Shown one piece after another: positions 1 to 5,297 of a stretch of 5,297 nucleotides of DNA. Positions within the stretch are counted from its first letter, which is position 1, and the number at the start of each line of letters is the position of its first letter. The translations under genes were made by a program, and so were the position numbers. The notes beneath the pieces were generated by a model that was given only the letters and a program-made list of their open reading frames with translations, was not told the DNA's origin and did no database searches. This DNA is from an uncultured Lachnospiraceae bacterium (lineage in GTDB: Bacteria > Bacillota_A > Clostridia > Lachnospirales > Lachnospiraceae), in the NCBI GenBank assembly GCA_946630765.1, contig CAMOZF010000146.1, forward strand, positions 1-5,297, written 5' to 3'.

Positions 1-1
1 A

Positions 2-664
2 ACGCGTCACAACGATCCGGACACGGAATTCACGGACGTCGCCTCCGCCACCGCACTTCGCGACATGCTCTACGACGAGGACGGCGGCGTTGAAAAGATC
101 GTCCCCTATGTCACGCCTTATACCGCGCGGGAATTTGCGATGAAGTACGGCGTCTGCACGCCGATCCGCGCCGACGATTTCTCGCTGATTCTTCAGTACA
201 AGCTGATGAACGAGACCGAACAGCTGACGGAATATCAGGATTTCGCGCCGGAGCTCGTGGACCGCGTGAAGAATCTTCTCCCGGACTGCTACACCTTCAA
301 GGAATGGTCCGCGGCGCTCAAGACGAAGGCCTTCACCCACACCCGCATCAACCGGGCGCTGATCCACACGATTCTCGGCATCAAAACGATCGATCTTCAG
401 GAATATGAGGACGAGGACTTCTGCATGTACGCCCGCATCCTTGGCTTCCGCGCATCGGCCACCCCGATGCTCTCCGAGATCCGCCAGAACACCAACCTTC
501 CGATGATCAGCAAGATGGCCGACGCCAGGAACATCCTGACCCCGAAGGCCATGAAACTCCTGATGATGGATGTCAGGACCTCCGATATCTTCAGAAGCGC
601 TGTGTACAACAAGTTCGGTACGCTCTTAAAGGACGATTATACGGCGGGAATTATCAAGTACTGA
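2..664 (+). CDS. tmcAL: tRNA(Met) cytidine acetate ligase (TmcAL/YlbM-like), C-terminal part; 5' end outside window
   Basis: The frame is open from base 2 to the TGA at 662-664, about 220 codons, so the ATG at 65 is probably internal and the gene starts upstream of the window. Family members are about 400 residues, so roughly the N-terminal half is missing here, including the nucleotidyltransferase fold with its HxGH-type motif. The visible part resembles the C-terminal domain of the family: a basic helix FTHTRINRALIHTILGI (around 335-385), then YARILGFRASATPML (425-470), ISKMAD, and an ending with DIFRSAVYNKFG and a YTAGII tail. Known role of the family: ATP-dependent activation of acetate and N4-acetylation of the wobble cytidine of elongator tRNA(Met), in the cytoplasm. 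The assignment rests on remembered family motifs and the catalytic half is not visible, so 'nucleotidyltransferase family protein' is the safe fallback. It converges with the minus-strand gene ending at 774. Confidence 0.75.
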   Translation, partial: TRHNDPDTEFTDVASATALRDMLYDEDGGVEKIVPYVTPYTAREFAMKYGVCTPIRADDFSLILQYKLMNETEQLTEYQDFAPELVDRVKNLLPDCYTFKEWSAALKTKAFTHTRINRALIHTILGIKTIDLQEYEDEDFCMYARILGFRASATPMLSEIRQNTNLPMISKMADARNILTPKAMKLLMMDVRTSDIFRSAVYNKFGTLLKDDYTAGIIKY

Positions 665-692
665 GAACGAGCAGCTGTCATTCCGTCTGAAT

Positions 693-769
693 AACGACAT
701 AACGGGGACAGGTTCCTCCTGCCAGTTTTTCAAAAAACTGGCAGGAGGAACCTGTCCCCATTTGTCATT
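693..769. repeat. Long palindrome between convergent genes (REP/MITE-like element, possible bidirectional terminator)
   Basis: Positions 704-730 and 733-759 are perfect reverse complements (27-bp arms) separated by only two bases. The outer arm is G+C-rich (GGGGACAGGTTCC...) and the tip is an A/T-rich TTTTT/AAAAA pair. Similarity continues outward imperfectly: 693-703 (AACGACATAAC) mirrors 760-769, whose complement is AATGACAAAT, with one extra base and a few mismatches. The whole unit is therefore about 77 bp. It fills the space between the tmcAL stop (664) and the opposing stop at 774. Neither side is followed by a clean T-tract, so it is not a textbook intrinsic terminator, although the RNA hairpin would be very stable. 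GGGGACAGGTTCCT palindromes recall dispersed REP/MITE-like repeats in Clostridia and other phyla. That link is from memory and cannot be tested from one copy. Confidence 0.8.
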
Positions 770-773
770 CGAA

Positions 774-1865
774 TTAGATTTCCTGATCATCCGCGGCTCC
801 GACAGAGATCTCAATCATACGGATTTCTCCGGCATCGTTTTTTATGAATATACGGAAGGTGTATTCCTGTCCGCTCTCGGGCTGCCAGATCCGGCTGTCA
901 TCGTGCAGGGAAGCCTCGATAACCACTCTTTCGGAACTCACCCTCACGATGAACCTTGTCTCGGGATGCTCTGTCTCGCAGAAGGTAATGACCTGTTCCC
1001 GAGAGCCCATGAGAATCCCTTCCGAGCTGCAATCGGAAACAAGCATGCAGCCATCGGGCGCGGATGCGAAGTATATCAGCCGATCCGCGGCGTTCAGGAA
1101 TTCATATAATTCAGGCATTACAATCTGGGGGTTCGTTGCAGAGCTTCCTCCGGTTTCATGTTTCCCTTCATTAGCGGTTAACAGAAGCTGTTTCCAGTAA
1201 TCCGGCTTTCTGTCCGCTAAAAGTTCTTCTTCTGTAAAATAGTCCCGGGTATGGGTATAGTCCACCCGAAGTTTGACAAGAAGCAGCGGTTCTTCCTCGT
1301 CGGAAATCAGCACTCTTATAGGATATTCGTCATGAATTAGCGGCTCCAGATCTCCGCTGAAAAAAACAGAATCCGTGCCGACTTCAATGTTCAGCCCGCC
1401 CCGGTTGAAGCCTTCCAGCCGGAATATGCGACGAAGATCCGAAACCAGTTCCTTTTCTTCAAATGAATGGATTTCTTCCGGCCTGATGATTTCGAACTGA
1501 AGGTCCGATAGGTTATCCGCCAGATATTCCTGCACTTCTTCCGGGAAAAAGATTCGTTCACTTATCTGGTAATTTCCGCACTCGTCCTCATTGGACCAGA
1601 GATTCACATCTGCCTGCGGACAGTCTGGCAGCTCTTCTTTTTGAAGAAAACCGATGAGCCGTTTTAACCCCGAAGCATTCGAAGTCCCTTTCATGTTTCC
1701 CAAGACAAAAACCGTTCCGAGAATCAGAAGCACCGCAGCCGCCGCAAGGGAAGCCGCAAGCGGGAATATTCTGCGTTTTCTGTGATTCAGCCTTAAGGAC
1801 GCCGCTTCCCGCACAAGGGACTCGTCCACATGATAGACTGCTTCCGATAATTCCTTTTTATTCAT
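774..1865 (-). CDS. One-TM membrane protein paired with ECF sigma factor; putative anti-sigma factor/sensor
   Basis: A 363-residue protein. Its short cytoplasmic N-terminus (1-32, MNKKELSEAVYHVDESLVRE then a basic LNHRKRR stretch) is followed by one hydrophobic segment (about 33-56, IFPLAASLAAAAVLLILG). About 300 residues follow, predicted to lie outside the membrane. The basic residues before the TM helix favour N-in/C-out topology. The ATG at 1863-1865 overlaps the sigma-factor stop by 4 bp (ATGA). An AAGGAGG site (1876-1882) sits 10 bases upstream, so coupled translation is likely. No zinc-binding HxxxCxxC motif of the classical ZAS anti-sigma domain is present. The anti-sigma role is inferred from gene order, topology and the N-terminal likeness to the product of 3476-4804. 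The outer domain is not recognised. Its C-terminal part (about 310-355, ending TFRIFIKND...IRMIEISVG) looks beta-rich. The stop at 774-776 lies 5 bases from the palindrome's outer arm. Confidence 0.8.
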   Translation of the reverse strand: MNKKELSEAVYHVDESLVREAASLRLNHRKRRIFPLAASLAAAAVLLILGTVFVLGNMKGTSNASGLKRLIGFLQKEELPDCPQADVNLWSNEDECGNYQISERIFFPEEVQEYLADNLSDLQFEIIRPEEIHSFEEKELVSDLRRIFRLEGFNRGGLNIEVGTDSVFFSGDLEPLIHDEYPIRVLISDEEEPLLLVKLRVDYTHTRDYFTEEELLADRKPDYWKQLLLTANEGKHETGGSSATNPQIVMPELYEFLNAADRLIYFASAPDGCMLVSDCSSEGILMGSREQVITFCETEHPETRFIVRVSSERVVIEASLHDDSRIWQPESGQEYTFRIFIKNDAGEIRMIEISVGAADDQEI

Positions 1866-2422
1866 CGTCCGTAACCCTCCTTTTCCAGTTCCGCTTTCAG
1901 CTTTCGGCGCGTCCTGTGCAGCAGCACCTTTACTTTTGCTGCCGTAAAGCCGGTCGACACGGCTATCTCATTAACCGAGTCATGATAATAGTACCGAAGC
2001 AGGAAGACATTCCGTGCATCCCGGCCGACGGTTTTCAAGAACCGGCTGATAATCCCGGAAAGTTCCGCGCTTTCGACCGCTTTTTCCACGCTCTCCTGTC
2101 CGGGAATGACTTCCGAAAGTTCTTCCAGAGACAGTTCATACTGGCTTCCGATCCGTTTTTCACTGTGTTTTTTTCGGTACAGGGAGATCGCCGCATTCCG
2201 TACCAGATTTGCGAGATACGCCGAAAAAAGTTTCGGCTGATTCGGAGGAATGGACGACCAGGCCGACAGATAGGCATCATTGACACATTCCTCGCTGTCT
2301 TCCCTGCTTAAAAGCACATTCATCGCAATCGTGAAAAGATAGTGTCCGTACTTTTCCGCGGTTTTTTCGAGCGCCTGTTCATCCCGAGACAGGTATAAAT
2401 CGATTATGTCTTTGTCTTCCAC
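1862..2422 (-). CDS. RNA polymerase ECF-type sigma-70 family sigma factor
   Basis: A 186-residue protein, the usual ECF length, starting with GTG at 2420-2422 (VEDKDIIDLY...). The GTG start is chosen because an almost perfect anti-SD match, AAGGAGGTGA (2431-2440), ends 8 bases before it. The longer in-frame ATG at 2570-2572 would have to translate through a GC-rich hairpin and add about 50 residues unlike a sigma factor. Region 2 spans about 5-75 (YLSRDEQAL, then EDSEECVNDAYLSAWSSIPP at 41-60, the core-RNAP-binding and -10 part). Region 4 spans about 125-180 (RNVFLLRYYYHDSVNEIAVSTGF plus recognition helix AAKVKVLLHRTRRKL), which contacts the -35 element. It forms an operon with the overlapping one-TM gene downstream. 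It is paralogous to the gene at 4801-5277. Target genes are unknown, but autoregulation is plausible. Confidence 0.9.
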   Translation of the reverse strand: MEDKDIIDLYLSRDEQALEKTAEKYGHYLFTIAMNVLLSREDSEECVNDAYLSAWSSIPPNQPKLFSAYLANLVRNAAISLYRKKHSEKRIGSQYELSLEELSEVIPGQESVEKAVESAELSGIISRFLKTVGRDARNVFLLRYYYHDSVNEIAVSTGFTAAKVKVLLHRTRRKLKAELEKEGYGR

Positions 2423-2430
2423 GCAGTCCG

Positions 2431-2440
2431 TCACCTCCTT
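2431..2440 (-). promoter_or_regulatory. Strong Shine-Dalgarno that fixes the GTG start of the sigma gene
   Basis: The minus strand reads AAGGAGGTGA, fully complementary to the anti-SD end of 16S rRNA. It ends 8 bases before the GTG at 2422-2420. No ATG lies between it and the conserved sigma region 2, which makes the 186-residue form the best model. An earlier in-frame GTG overlaps the SD itself and cannot use it. Confidence 0.8.
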
Positions 2441-2446
2441 TGTCTC

Positions 2447-2476
2447 TATAGCCGCAAAAAATCCGAAAAGGTTACA
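2447..2476 (-). promoter_or_regulatory. Possible ECF-type (autoregulatory) promoter of the sigma/anti-sigma operon
   Basis: On the minus strand TGTAACC (2476-2470) is followed by TTTT. A GGCTATA sequence (2453-2447) lies 16 bases downstream. The AAC core followed by a T-run resembles ECF -35 elements, which typically have AAC, and the 16-base spacer fits ECF promoters. The -10 match is only approximate. Transcription would begin near 2440, giving a very short leader that starts at about the SD. No sigma-A promoter of comparable quality was seen in this gap. This is an inference from motif and position. Confidence 0.4.
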
Positions 2477-2508
2477 CTGATACTGATTCAAAATATAAAA
2501 ACAGACTG

Positions 2509-2535
2509 AGGGCCCGGTCGTTTTAACCGGGCCCT
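2509..2535 (-). terminator. GC-rich hairpin, probable terminator of the mutarotase-like gene
   Basis: 2509-2518 and 2526-2535 form a perfect 10-bp stem (AGGGCCCGGT / ACCGGGCCCT) with a 7-base loop. On the minus strand a TTTTT run follows after a 7-base gap (2500-2496 region), so the U-tract is offset from the stem. A weaker hairpin (2542-2561, 7 bp with one bulged base) lies just before it. The position is about 75 bases downstream of the stop at 2611 and upstream of the sigma promoter, which fits a terminator separating the two transcription units. It could instead be a leader attenuator of the sigma operon if read-through occurs. Confidence 0.5.
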
Positions 2536-2610
2536 TTCCATAGGGACTGTTTATCAGCCCTGATTCATCCATACTTGCTGTCTGCTGATTCTGATGCCGG
2601 GAGTCTTCAC

Positions 2611-3366
2611 TTATCCCGGGAATTTCATCACATCAAACTCATACTCCCTGCGGTAGCCGGCCTTCTCGCCCGGTTCGAGGTGACGGACGAAGTAGACCTC
2701 CGGCGAGATGACGAAGCCCGGCGACCAGATGTTGTGGTGGTGCGGTCTGAAGTAGTCGCGGGCCTTGATGATGAGGCCGCTCGGATGGTACATCAGGCGC
2801 CACTCATAGGGGAAGCCGGCATTGCCCATCTGCATGTTCAGGTTGTACTGGTTTCTCTGCCCGTCAAAATCCAGTGTCAGGAAATTGTGGCAGTACTCCG
2901 AGTACAGGAAGTCCCGGGTTCCGGCATTTTCGATCTCATAATCCACCGTGAGGATATTGTCGTGCACCGAAACTGTTTTCTTCTCGCGAAGCGCATAGCC
3001 GAGAAGCTCTTTCGGCTCTTCGTGGAAAATCACGTGGTCCTCCGAGACCTCCGAAGTGATTTCAAAGGGCTCCACTTCGTAACGCTTCATCGAGCTGTAG
3101 GGCCGGTCCTCGTACTTTTCGAGAATGCCCACACCGAATTTCGGGAATTTCTCTCCGACTGCCACCTCAGCTGATACCACGTCGGTCGTAATTTCCGAAC
3201 AGAGACCGACGCCCATCGTGCCGCCATGCTCATCCCCGCAGAGTTCATGCTTTCCGTCGAGAATGACAGAGGTGATAAAGCCCGCCCGGTCAAACCGGCA
3301 GGTATTGTTTTCCACATTCGGCTCCGCGATCGAAACCGCAAGCCTGTCTTTCGCTATTCTGATCAT
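2611..3366 (-). CDS. Galactose mutarotase-like (aldose 1-epimerase superfamily) protein
   Basis: A 251-residue protein starting at the ATG 3364-3366, with AGGAGG (3373-3378) 6 bases upstream and a sigma-A promoter just beyond. The frame stays open a further 72 codons upstream, but those residues run through the promoter and into the neighbouring gene, so they are rejected. Features that suggest the mutarotase beta-sandwich are: an N-terminal RFDRAGFITSVILDGKH stretch (24-40), a central EYCHNF (157-162) whose His160 could be the conserved sugar-contacting histidine, SPEVYF (221-226) and a C-terminal LEPGE (230-234) typical of the superfamily's last strands. No signal peptide or TM segment is seen, so it is probably cytoplasmic. 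The superfamily interconverts alpha and beta anomers of aldoses or binds carbohydrates. It is short compared with canonical GalM (about 340 residues), so substrate and even catalysis are uncertain. It appears monocistronic between two sigma-factor modules. Confidence 0.75.
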   Translation of the reverse strand: MIRIAKDRLAVSIAEPNVENNTCRFDRAGFITSVILDGKHELCGDEHGGTMGVGLCSEITTDVVSAEVAVGEKFPKFGVGILEKYEDRPYSSMKRYEVEPFEITSEVSEDHVIFHEEPKELLGYALREKKTVSVHDNILTVDYEIENAGTRDFLYSEYCHNFLTLDFDGQRNQYNLNMQMGNAGFPYEWRLMYHPSGLIIKARDYFRPHHHNIWSPGFVISPEVYFVRHLEPGEKAGYRREYEFDVMKFPG

Positions 3367-3372
3367 TTTCCG

Positions 3373-3378
3373 CCTCCT
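3373..3378 (-). promoter_or_regulatory. Ribosome binding site deciding the mutarotase-like start
   Basis: The minus strand reads AGGAGG, 6 bases before the ATG at 3366-3364. Together with the promoter at 3400-3428 it selects the 251-residue form over longer in-frame starts. Confidence 0.8.
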
Positions 3379-3399
3379 GACAACAGGTATTAATTCCTC

Positions 3400-3428
3400 A
3401 TTATAGTACAGGCGGCACCGGGATGCAA
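3400..3428 (-). promoter_or_regulatory. Sigma-A (housekeeping) promoter of the mutarotase-like gene
   Basis: On the minus strand a TTGCAT -35 hexamer (3428-3423) is separated by exactly 17 bases from a perfect TATAAT -10 hexamer (3405-3400). The predicted start is around 3393, leaving a leader of about 25 bases up to the start codon with the AGGAGG in it. The promoter lies in the 109-base gap after the stop of the upstream gene (3476), so this gene can be expressed independently of the sigma/anti-sigma operon. Confidence 0.75.
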
Positions 3429-3475
3429 TCCTTTTCATCTGCAAAAAACGATCAGTTCTTCCGGTAAATGCCCGC

Positions 3476-4804
3476 TCATTCCGACAGATCCATAAATACC
3501 GTATCGGTGGATTCGTGCGTATGTCCGACCGCCTCCATTCTGATGGCGCCGGTGCTGTAATCGAAAAGGCCGTCATTTGCATAAATCTCCTGACTCTGGT
3601 TGCTGTTGAAGCAGTTGTACTCCCTGAAAATCCAGAGTCGGAACGGTTCCTCTCCTATCTTGAGCGCAGACAGGTCATAATTCACGTCCTGCGCTTCATA
3701 GACTAGCGGCGCCTCCCAGGAAATCACCGCGACCACCTCATCGCCGCTGACAACCGGGAACAGGTATTTCTGCAGCATTTCAGAATCGGTCGGCCATCTG
3801 ACGCTTGAGATGCCGTTGTCCACATTCGGCATCTCATTGACCGAGAAAGGCTTCAGCACATAGAGCTGTGCGGGATCATATGTTTTTCCGCAGTTCCGGA
3901 CGATCTTCCGAAGCGTTTCCCGGTTCATCTCCATCGTATCCGTCACTTCCGGCGGAATATTCTCTATGAATTTGATGCCGAACCTGTACTCCGGCAGGAC
4001 TTCTTTTTCCGTCTCCTTTCTCGGCAGAAGATCGATCGTGAAAAGGACACCCTTGTGACCGGAGGCTGCGCTAAACTCCACCCGGATCATGCCCGAAGGG
4101 TCATAATTCTCCTCAGAAAATGTCAGGTCCGCGGAAACCGTAATGGACTGGTGACCGATAAAGCTGAAATCCATCGTACCGATGCCGCCGCCGTAGCTGT
4201 AGGTAATCACCCCGTTCTGAAATGAGCCCTCCGTTTCCGAGAACCCCTTGTAAAAGAACGCATCTCCTCCGTAAGGCACATACTCATGTTCGCCGTTGTC
4301 TTCCCTGATCCGGACCGTGAGCACCGGATTGCTGCTCAAAAAAGTCAGGATATCGTGAGGAAGATCATATCCCCTGTATAAGGACGCATGACCGTCTTCG
4401 GATACAGTGACCTGGATGCTTTTGTGATAGCACAGCCAGTAGGCGTCGCCGAAGGACAGCCAGCGTTCTTCGACCTTCGTCTCCTCCGGATCAGACGCCG
4501 TGCCTTCCGAAGCCTGTTCCGCGGCTTCCGGATCTGTCTCCGAAAGTCCTGTCTGTTCAGGCAGCGATTCCGATGCGCTCTTCGCCTGTTCGGATGCATG
4601 TGAAGATGCGCTGACCGCGCTCTCACGAAGCTTTGCGGCAGTTACAATTCCGCCGGCTGCAAGAAGGAGAAACAGCGACGCGACAAGAAGCAGCACGACC
4701 GTGCGGGACTGCGCTTTTTTCTGTTTCCGCCGGATGCGGTCGGTTTCCTGCAGCATGGCAGGATCCATCTCGGACATTGCCGACAGAAGATCTTCATTTG
4801 TCAT
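3476..4804 (-). CDS. One-TM membrane protein paired with ECF sigma factor; putative anti-sigma factor/sensor (second copy)
   Basis: A 442-residue protein. A cytoplasmic N-terminus of about 34 residues (MTNEDLLSAMSEMDPAMLQE then basic IRRKQKKAQSR) precedes one TM helix (about 35-57, TVVLLLVASLFLLLAAGGIV). A Ser/Ala/Glu-rich low-complexity linker (about 60-112) and an outer domain of about 330 residues follow. The linker looks like an extracellular stalk. The start codon overlaps the sigma stop by 4 bp (ATGA), with AAGGAGG (4815-4821) 10 bases upstream. The N-terminal pattern (L-x-x-A, then D, then E at position 20) matches the product of 774-1865, so the two N-termini probably share a role such as holding the cognate sigma factor. 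No ZAS-type zinc motif is seen. The outer domain is not recognised and does not obviously resemble that of the other copy. The anti-sigma role is inferred from context. Confidence 0.78.
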   Translation of the reverse strand: MTNEDLLSAMSEMDPAMLQETDRIRRKQKKAQSRTVVLLLVASLFLLLAAGGIVTAAKLRESAVSASSHASEQAKSASESLPEQTGLSETDPEAAEQASEGTASDPEETKVEERWLSFGDAYWLCYHKSIQVTVSEDGHASLYRGYDLPHDILTFLSSNPVLTVRIREDNGEHEYVPYGGDAFFYKGFSETEGSFQNGVITYSYGGGIGTMDFSFIGHQSITVSADLTFSEENYDPSGMIRVEFSAASGHKGVLFTIDLLPRKETEKEVLPEYRFGIKFIENIPPEVTDTMEMNRETLRKIVRNCGKTYDPAQLYVLKPFSVNEMPNVDNGISSVRWPTDSEMLQKYLFPVVSGDEVVAVISWEAPLVYEAQDVNYDLSALKIGEEPFRLWIFREYNCFNSNQSQEIYANDGLFDYSTGAIRMEAVGHTHESTDTVFMDLSE

Positions 4805-5277
4805 ATCGTGTACCCCTCCTTTTCCAGATATTCCCGAAGCCCCTGCCGGGCTCTGAAGAGCATGCTTTTGATTTTGGACTGCGAAAAGCCTGTCGCCTTC
4901 GCGATGCTGCGGATCGGATCCAGGTAGAAATAGCGCATCAGAAAAACCGTCCGCATTTCCCGCGAGATGCTTTTCAGGTAGGCCTCAATGTCCGATGCAA
5001 GCATTTTTCCGTCCAGTGCGCCTTCCGGCGAGTCTTCAGAGGAAGCGACCTCCGTAAGCTCCGAAAGCGACAGCATCAGCTCCGTTCCGCCGCGTTTTTT
5101 CCGGTGAATCAGCCGCCAGCGGTCGATCGCCGACTCCCGGACGATCTTCGCAAGGTAGGCCGGAAAGACCGGCGGATTATTCGGCGGGATCGTATTCCAT
5201 GCCTTCAGGTAGGTGTCATTTTCACACTCCCTGCAGTCCTCGGGTAGTGTCAAGTTTACTACCTGTTTATTGTTCAA
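4801..5277 (-). CDS. ECF-type sigma-70 family sigma factor, N-terminally truncated (probable remnant)
   Basis: The sigma-like part runs from about 5241 to the stop at 4801: EDCRECENDTYLKAWNTIPP (second half of region 2), a linker, then region 4 (RTVFLMRYFYLDPIRSIAKATGF and SKIKSMLFRARQGL). Over these 146 residues it aligns without gaps to the sigma factor at 1862-2422, with 69 identities by hand count. Upstream of residue 13 the similarity stops. About 40 residues expected for the start of region 2 are absent. The only start in the window is a TTG at 5275-5277, without a good SD, and the frame is actually open to the window edge. None of the three minus-strand frames upstream of 5243 resembles a sigma N-terminus. 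Loss of half of region 2 should prevent normal core binding and -10 recognition, so this is probably a pseudogene. A fusion start beyond the edge is possible. It is coupled to the downstream one-TM gene. Confidence 0.8.
   Translation of the reverse strand: MNNKQVVNLTLPEDCRECENDTYLKAWNTIPPNNPPVFPAYLAKIVRESAIDRWRLIHRKKRGGTELMLSLSELTEVASSEDSPEGALDGKMLASDIEAYLKSISREMRTVFLMRYFYLDPIRSIAKATGFSQSKIKSMLFRARQGLREYLEKEGYTI
5243..5263. repeat. Short inverted repeat at the sigma-gene breakpoint; possible end of an inserted element
   Basis: GGTAGT (5243-5248) and ACTACC (5258-5263) are inverted with a 9-base spacer that begins GTCAAG. The left edge coincides with the position where homology of the truncated sigma gene to its paralogue ends (residue 13, codon 5239-5241). 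The bases from 5243 to 5297 are more A/T-rich than the adjoining gene. This fits a mobile-element terminus, but only about 55 bases of the putative insert are visible and no family can be named. Confidence 0.45.
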
Positions 5278-5297
5278 AAACCTCGATTTTACAGGAG

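Noticed and set aside
2423..2572. An in-frame ATG at 2570-2572 that would add 50 residues to the intact sigma factor
   Set aside because: The added stretch crosses the GC-rich hairpin and the strong SD, has no sigma-like sequence, and would exceed the usual ECF length. The GTG at 2420-2422 has an ideal SD.
2575..3174. A 199-codon open frame on the + strand, antisense to the mutarotase-like gene
   Set aside because: It has no SD or family resemblance, is fully antisense to a gene with a good promoter and RBS, and is explained by codon bias of a GC-rich gene.
3430..3475. A possible terminator after the 3476-4804 gene (a TTTTTT run on the minus strand near 3445)
   Set aside because: The bases before the T-run form no convincing stem; only a 3-4 bp pairing could be found.
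3367..3582. A 72-codon upstream extension of the mutarotase-like gene
   Set aside because: It reads through the AGGAGG site, the TATAAT promoter and the 3' end of the neighbouring gene in another frame.
4633..5247. A 204-codon + strand open frame opposite the truncated sigma gene
   Set aside because: Its sequence is Arg/Phe-rich, as expected of an antisense shadow. The minus strand carries clear sigma region 2 and 4 motifs.
5249..5254. TTGACA on the minus strand just upstream of the truncated sigma coding part, as a possible -35 box
   Set aside because: No acceptable -10 sequence lies 16-18 bases downstream, and the following bases are GC-rich coding sequence.
5243..5297. Naming the putative inserted DNA as a specific IS family
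   Set aside because: Only about 55 bases are visible, with no transposase motif. The GTGTCAAG-containing end is suggestive but not diagnostic.

Overview
The window looks like chromosomal DNA of a Gram-positive Clostridia-type bacterium, probably Lachnospiraceae or a relative. This rests on the TmcAL-like gene, very strong AAGGAGG Shine-Dalgarno sites, a moderately GC-rich composition, and a characteristic small ECF sigma factor paired with a one-TM partner gene. Genus or species cannot be read from this sequence.

Layout. At the left edge (2-664, + strand) lies the C-terminal half of a tRNA(Met) cytidine acetate ligase (TmcAL/YlbM-like). All other genes are on the minus strand and converge on it. 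The gap between the convergent stop codons is filled by a long, perfect 27-bp-arm palindrome that resembles a REP/MITE-type element. Reading leftward in the direction of minus-strand transcription from the right edge, the order is: a 5'-truncated ECF sigma factor (4801-5277); its overlapping one-TM putative anti-sigma or sensor protein (3476-4804); a monocistronic galactose-mutarotase-like gene (2611-3366) with its own near-consensus sigma-A promoter; a hairpin or terminator; an intact second ECF sigma factor (1862-2422, GTG start) with a possible ECF-type promoter; and its overlapping one-TM partner (774-1865).

How they work together. The two sigma/membrane-protein pairs are paralogous modules with the same architecture. 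Each has a sigma gene, a 4-bp ATGA overlap, and a partner with a short cytoplasmic N-terminus, one TM helix and a large extracytoplasmic domain. The sigma proteins align without gaps over 146 residues with 69 identities by hand count (about 47%). The partners share only the N-terminal layout, while their outer domains look unrelated. This suggests duplicated signalling modules with different sensor domains. The right-hand sigma gene loses all similarity to its paralogue at about 5242, exactly where a short inverted repeat begins. This suggests an insertion or rearrangement that removed the first half of sigma region 2 and probably inactivated it. There is no gene-free stretch longer than 300 bases.
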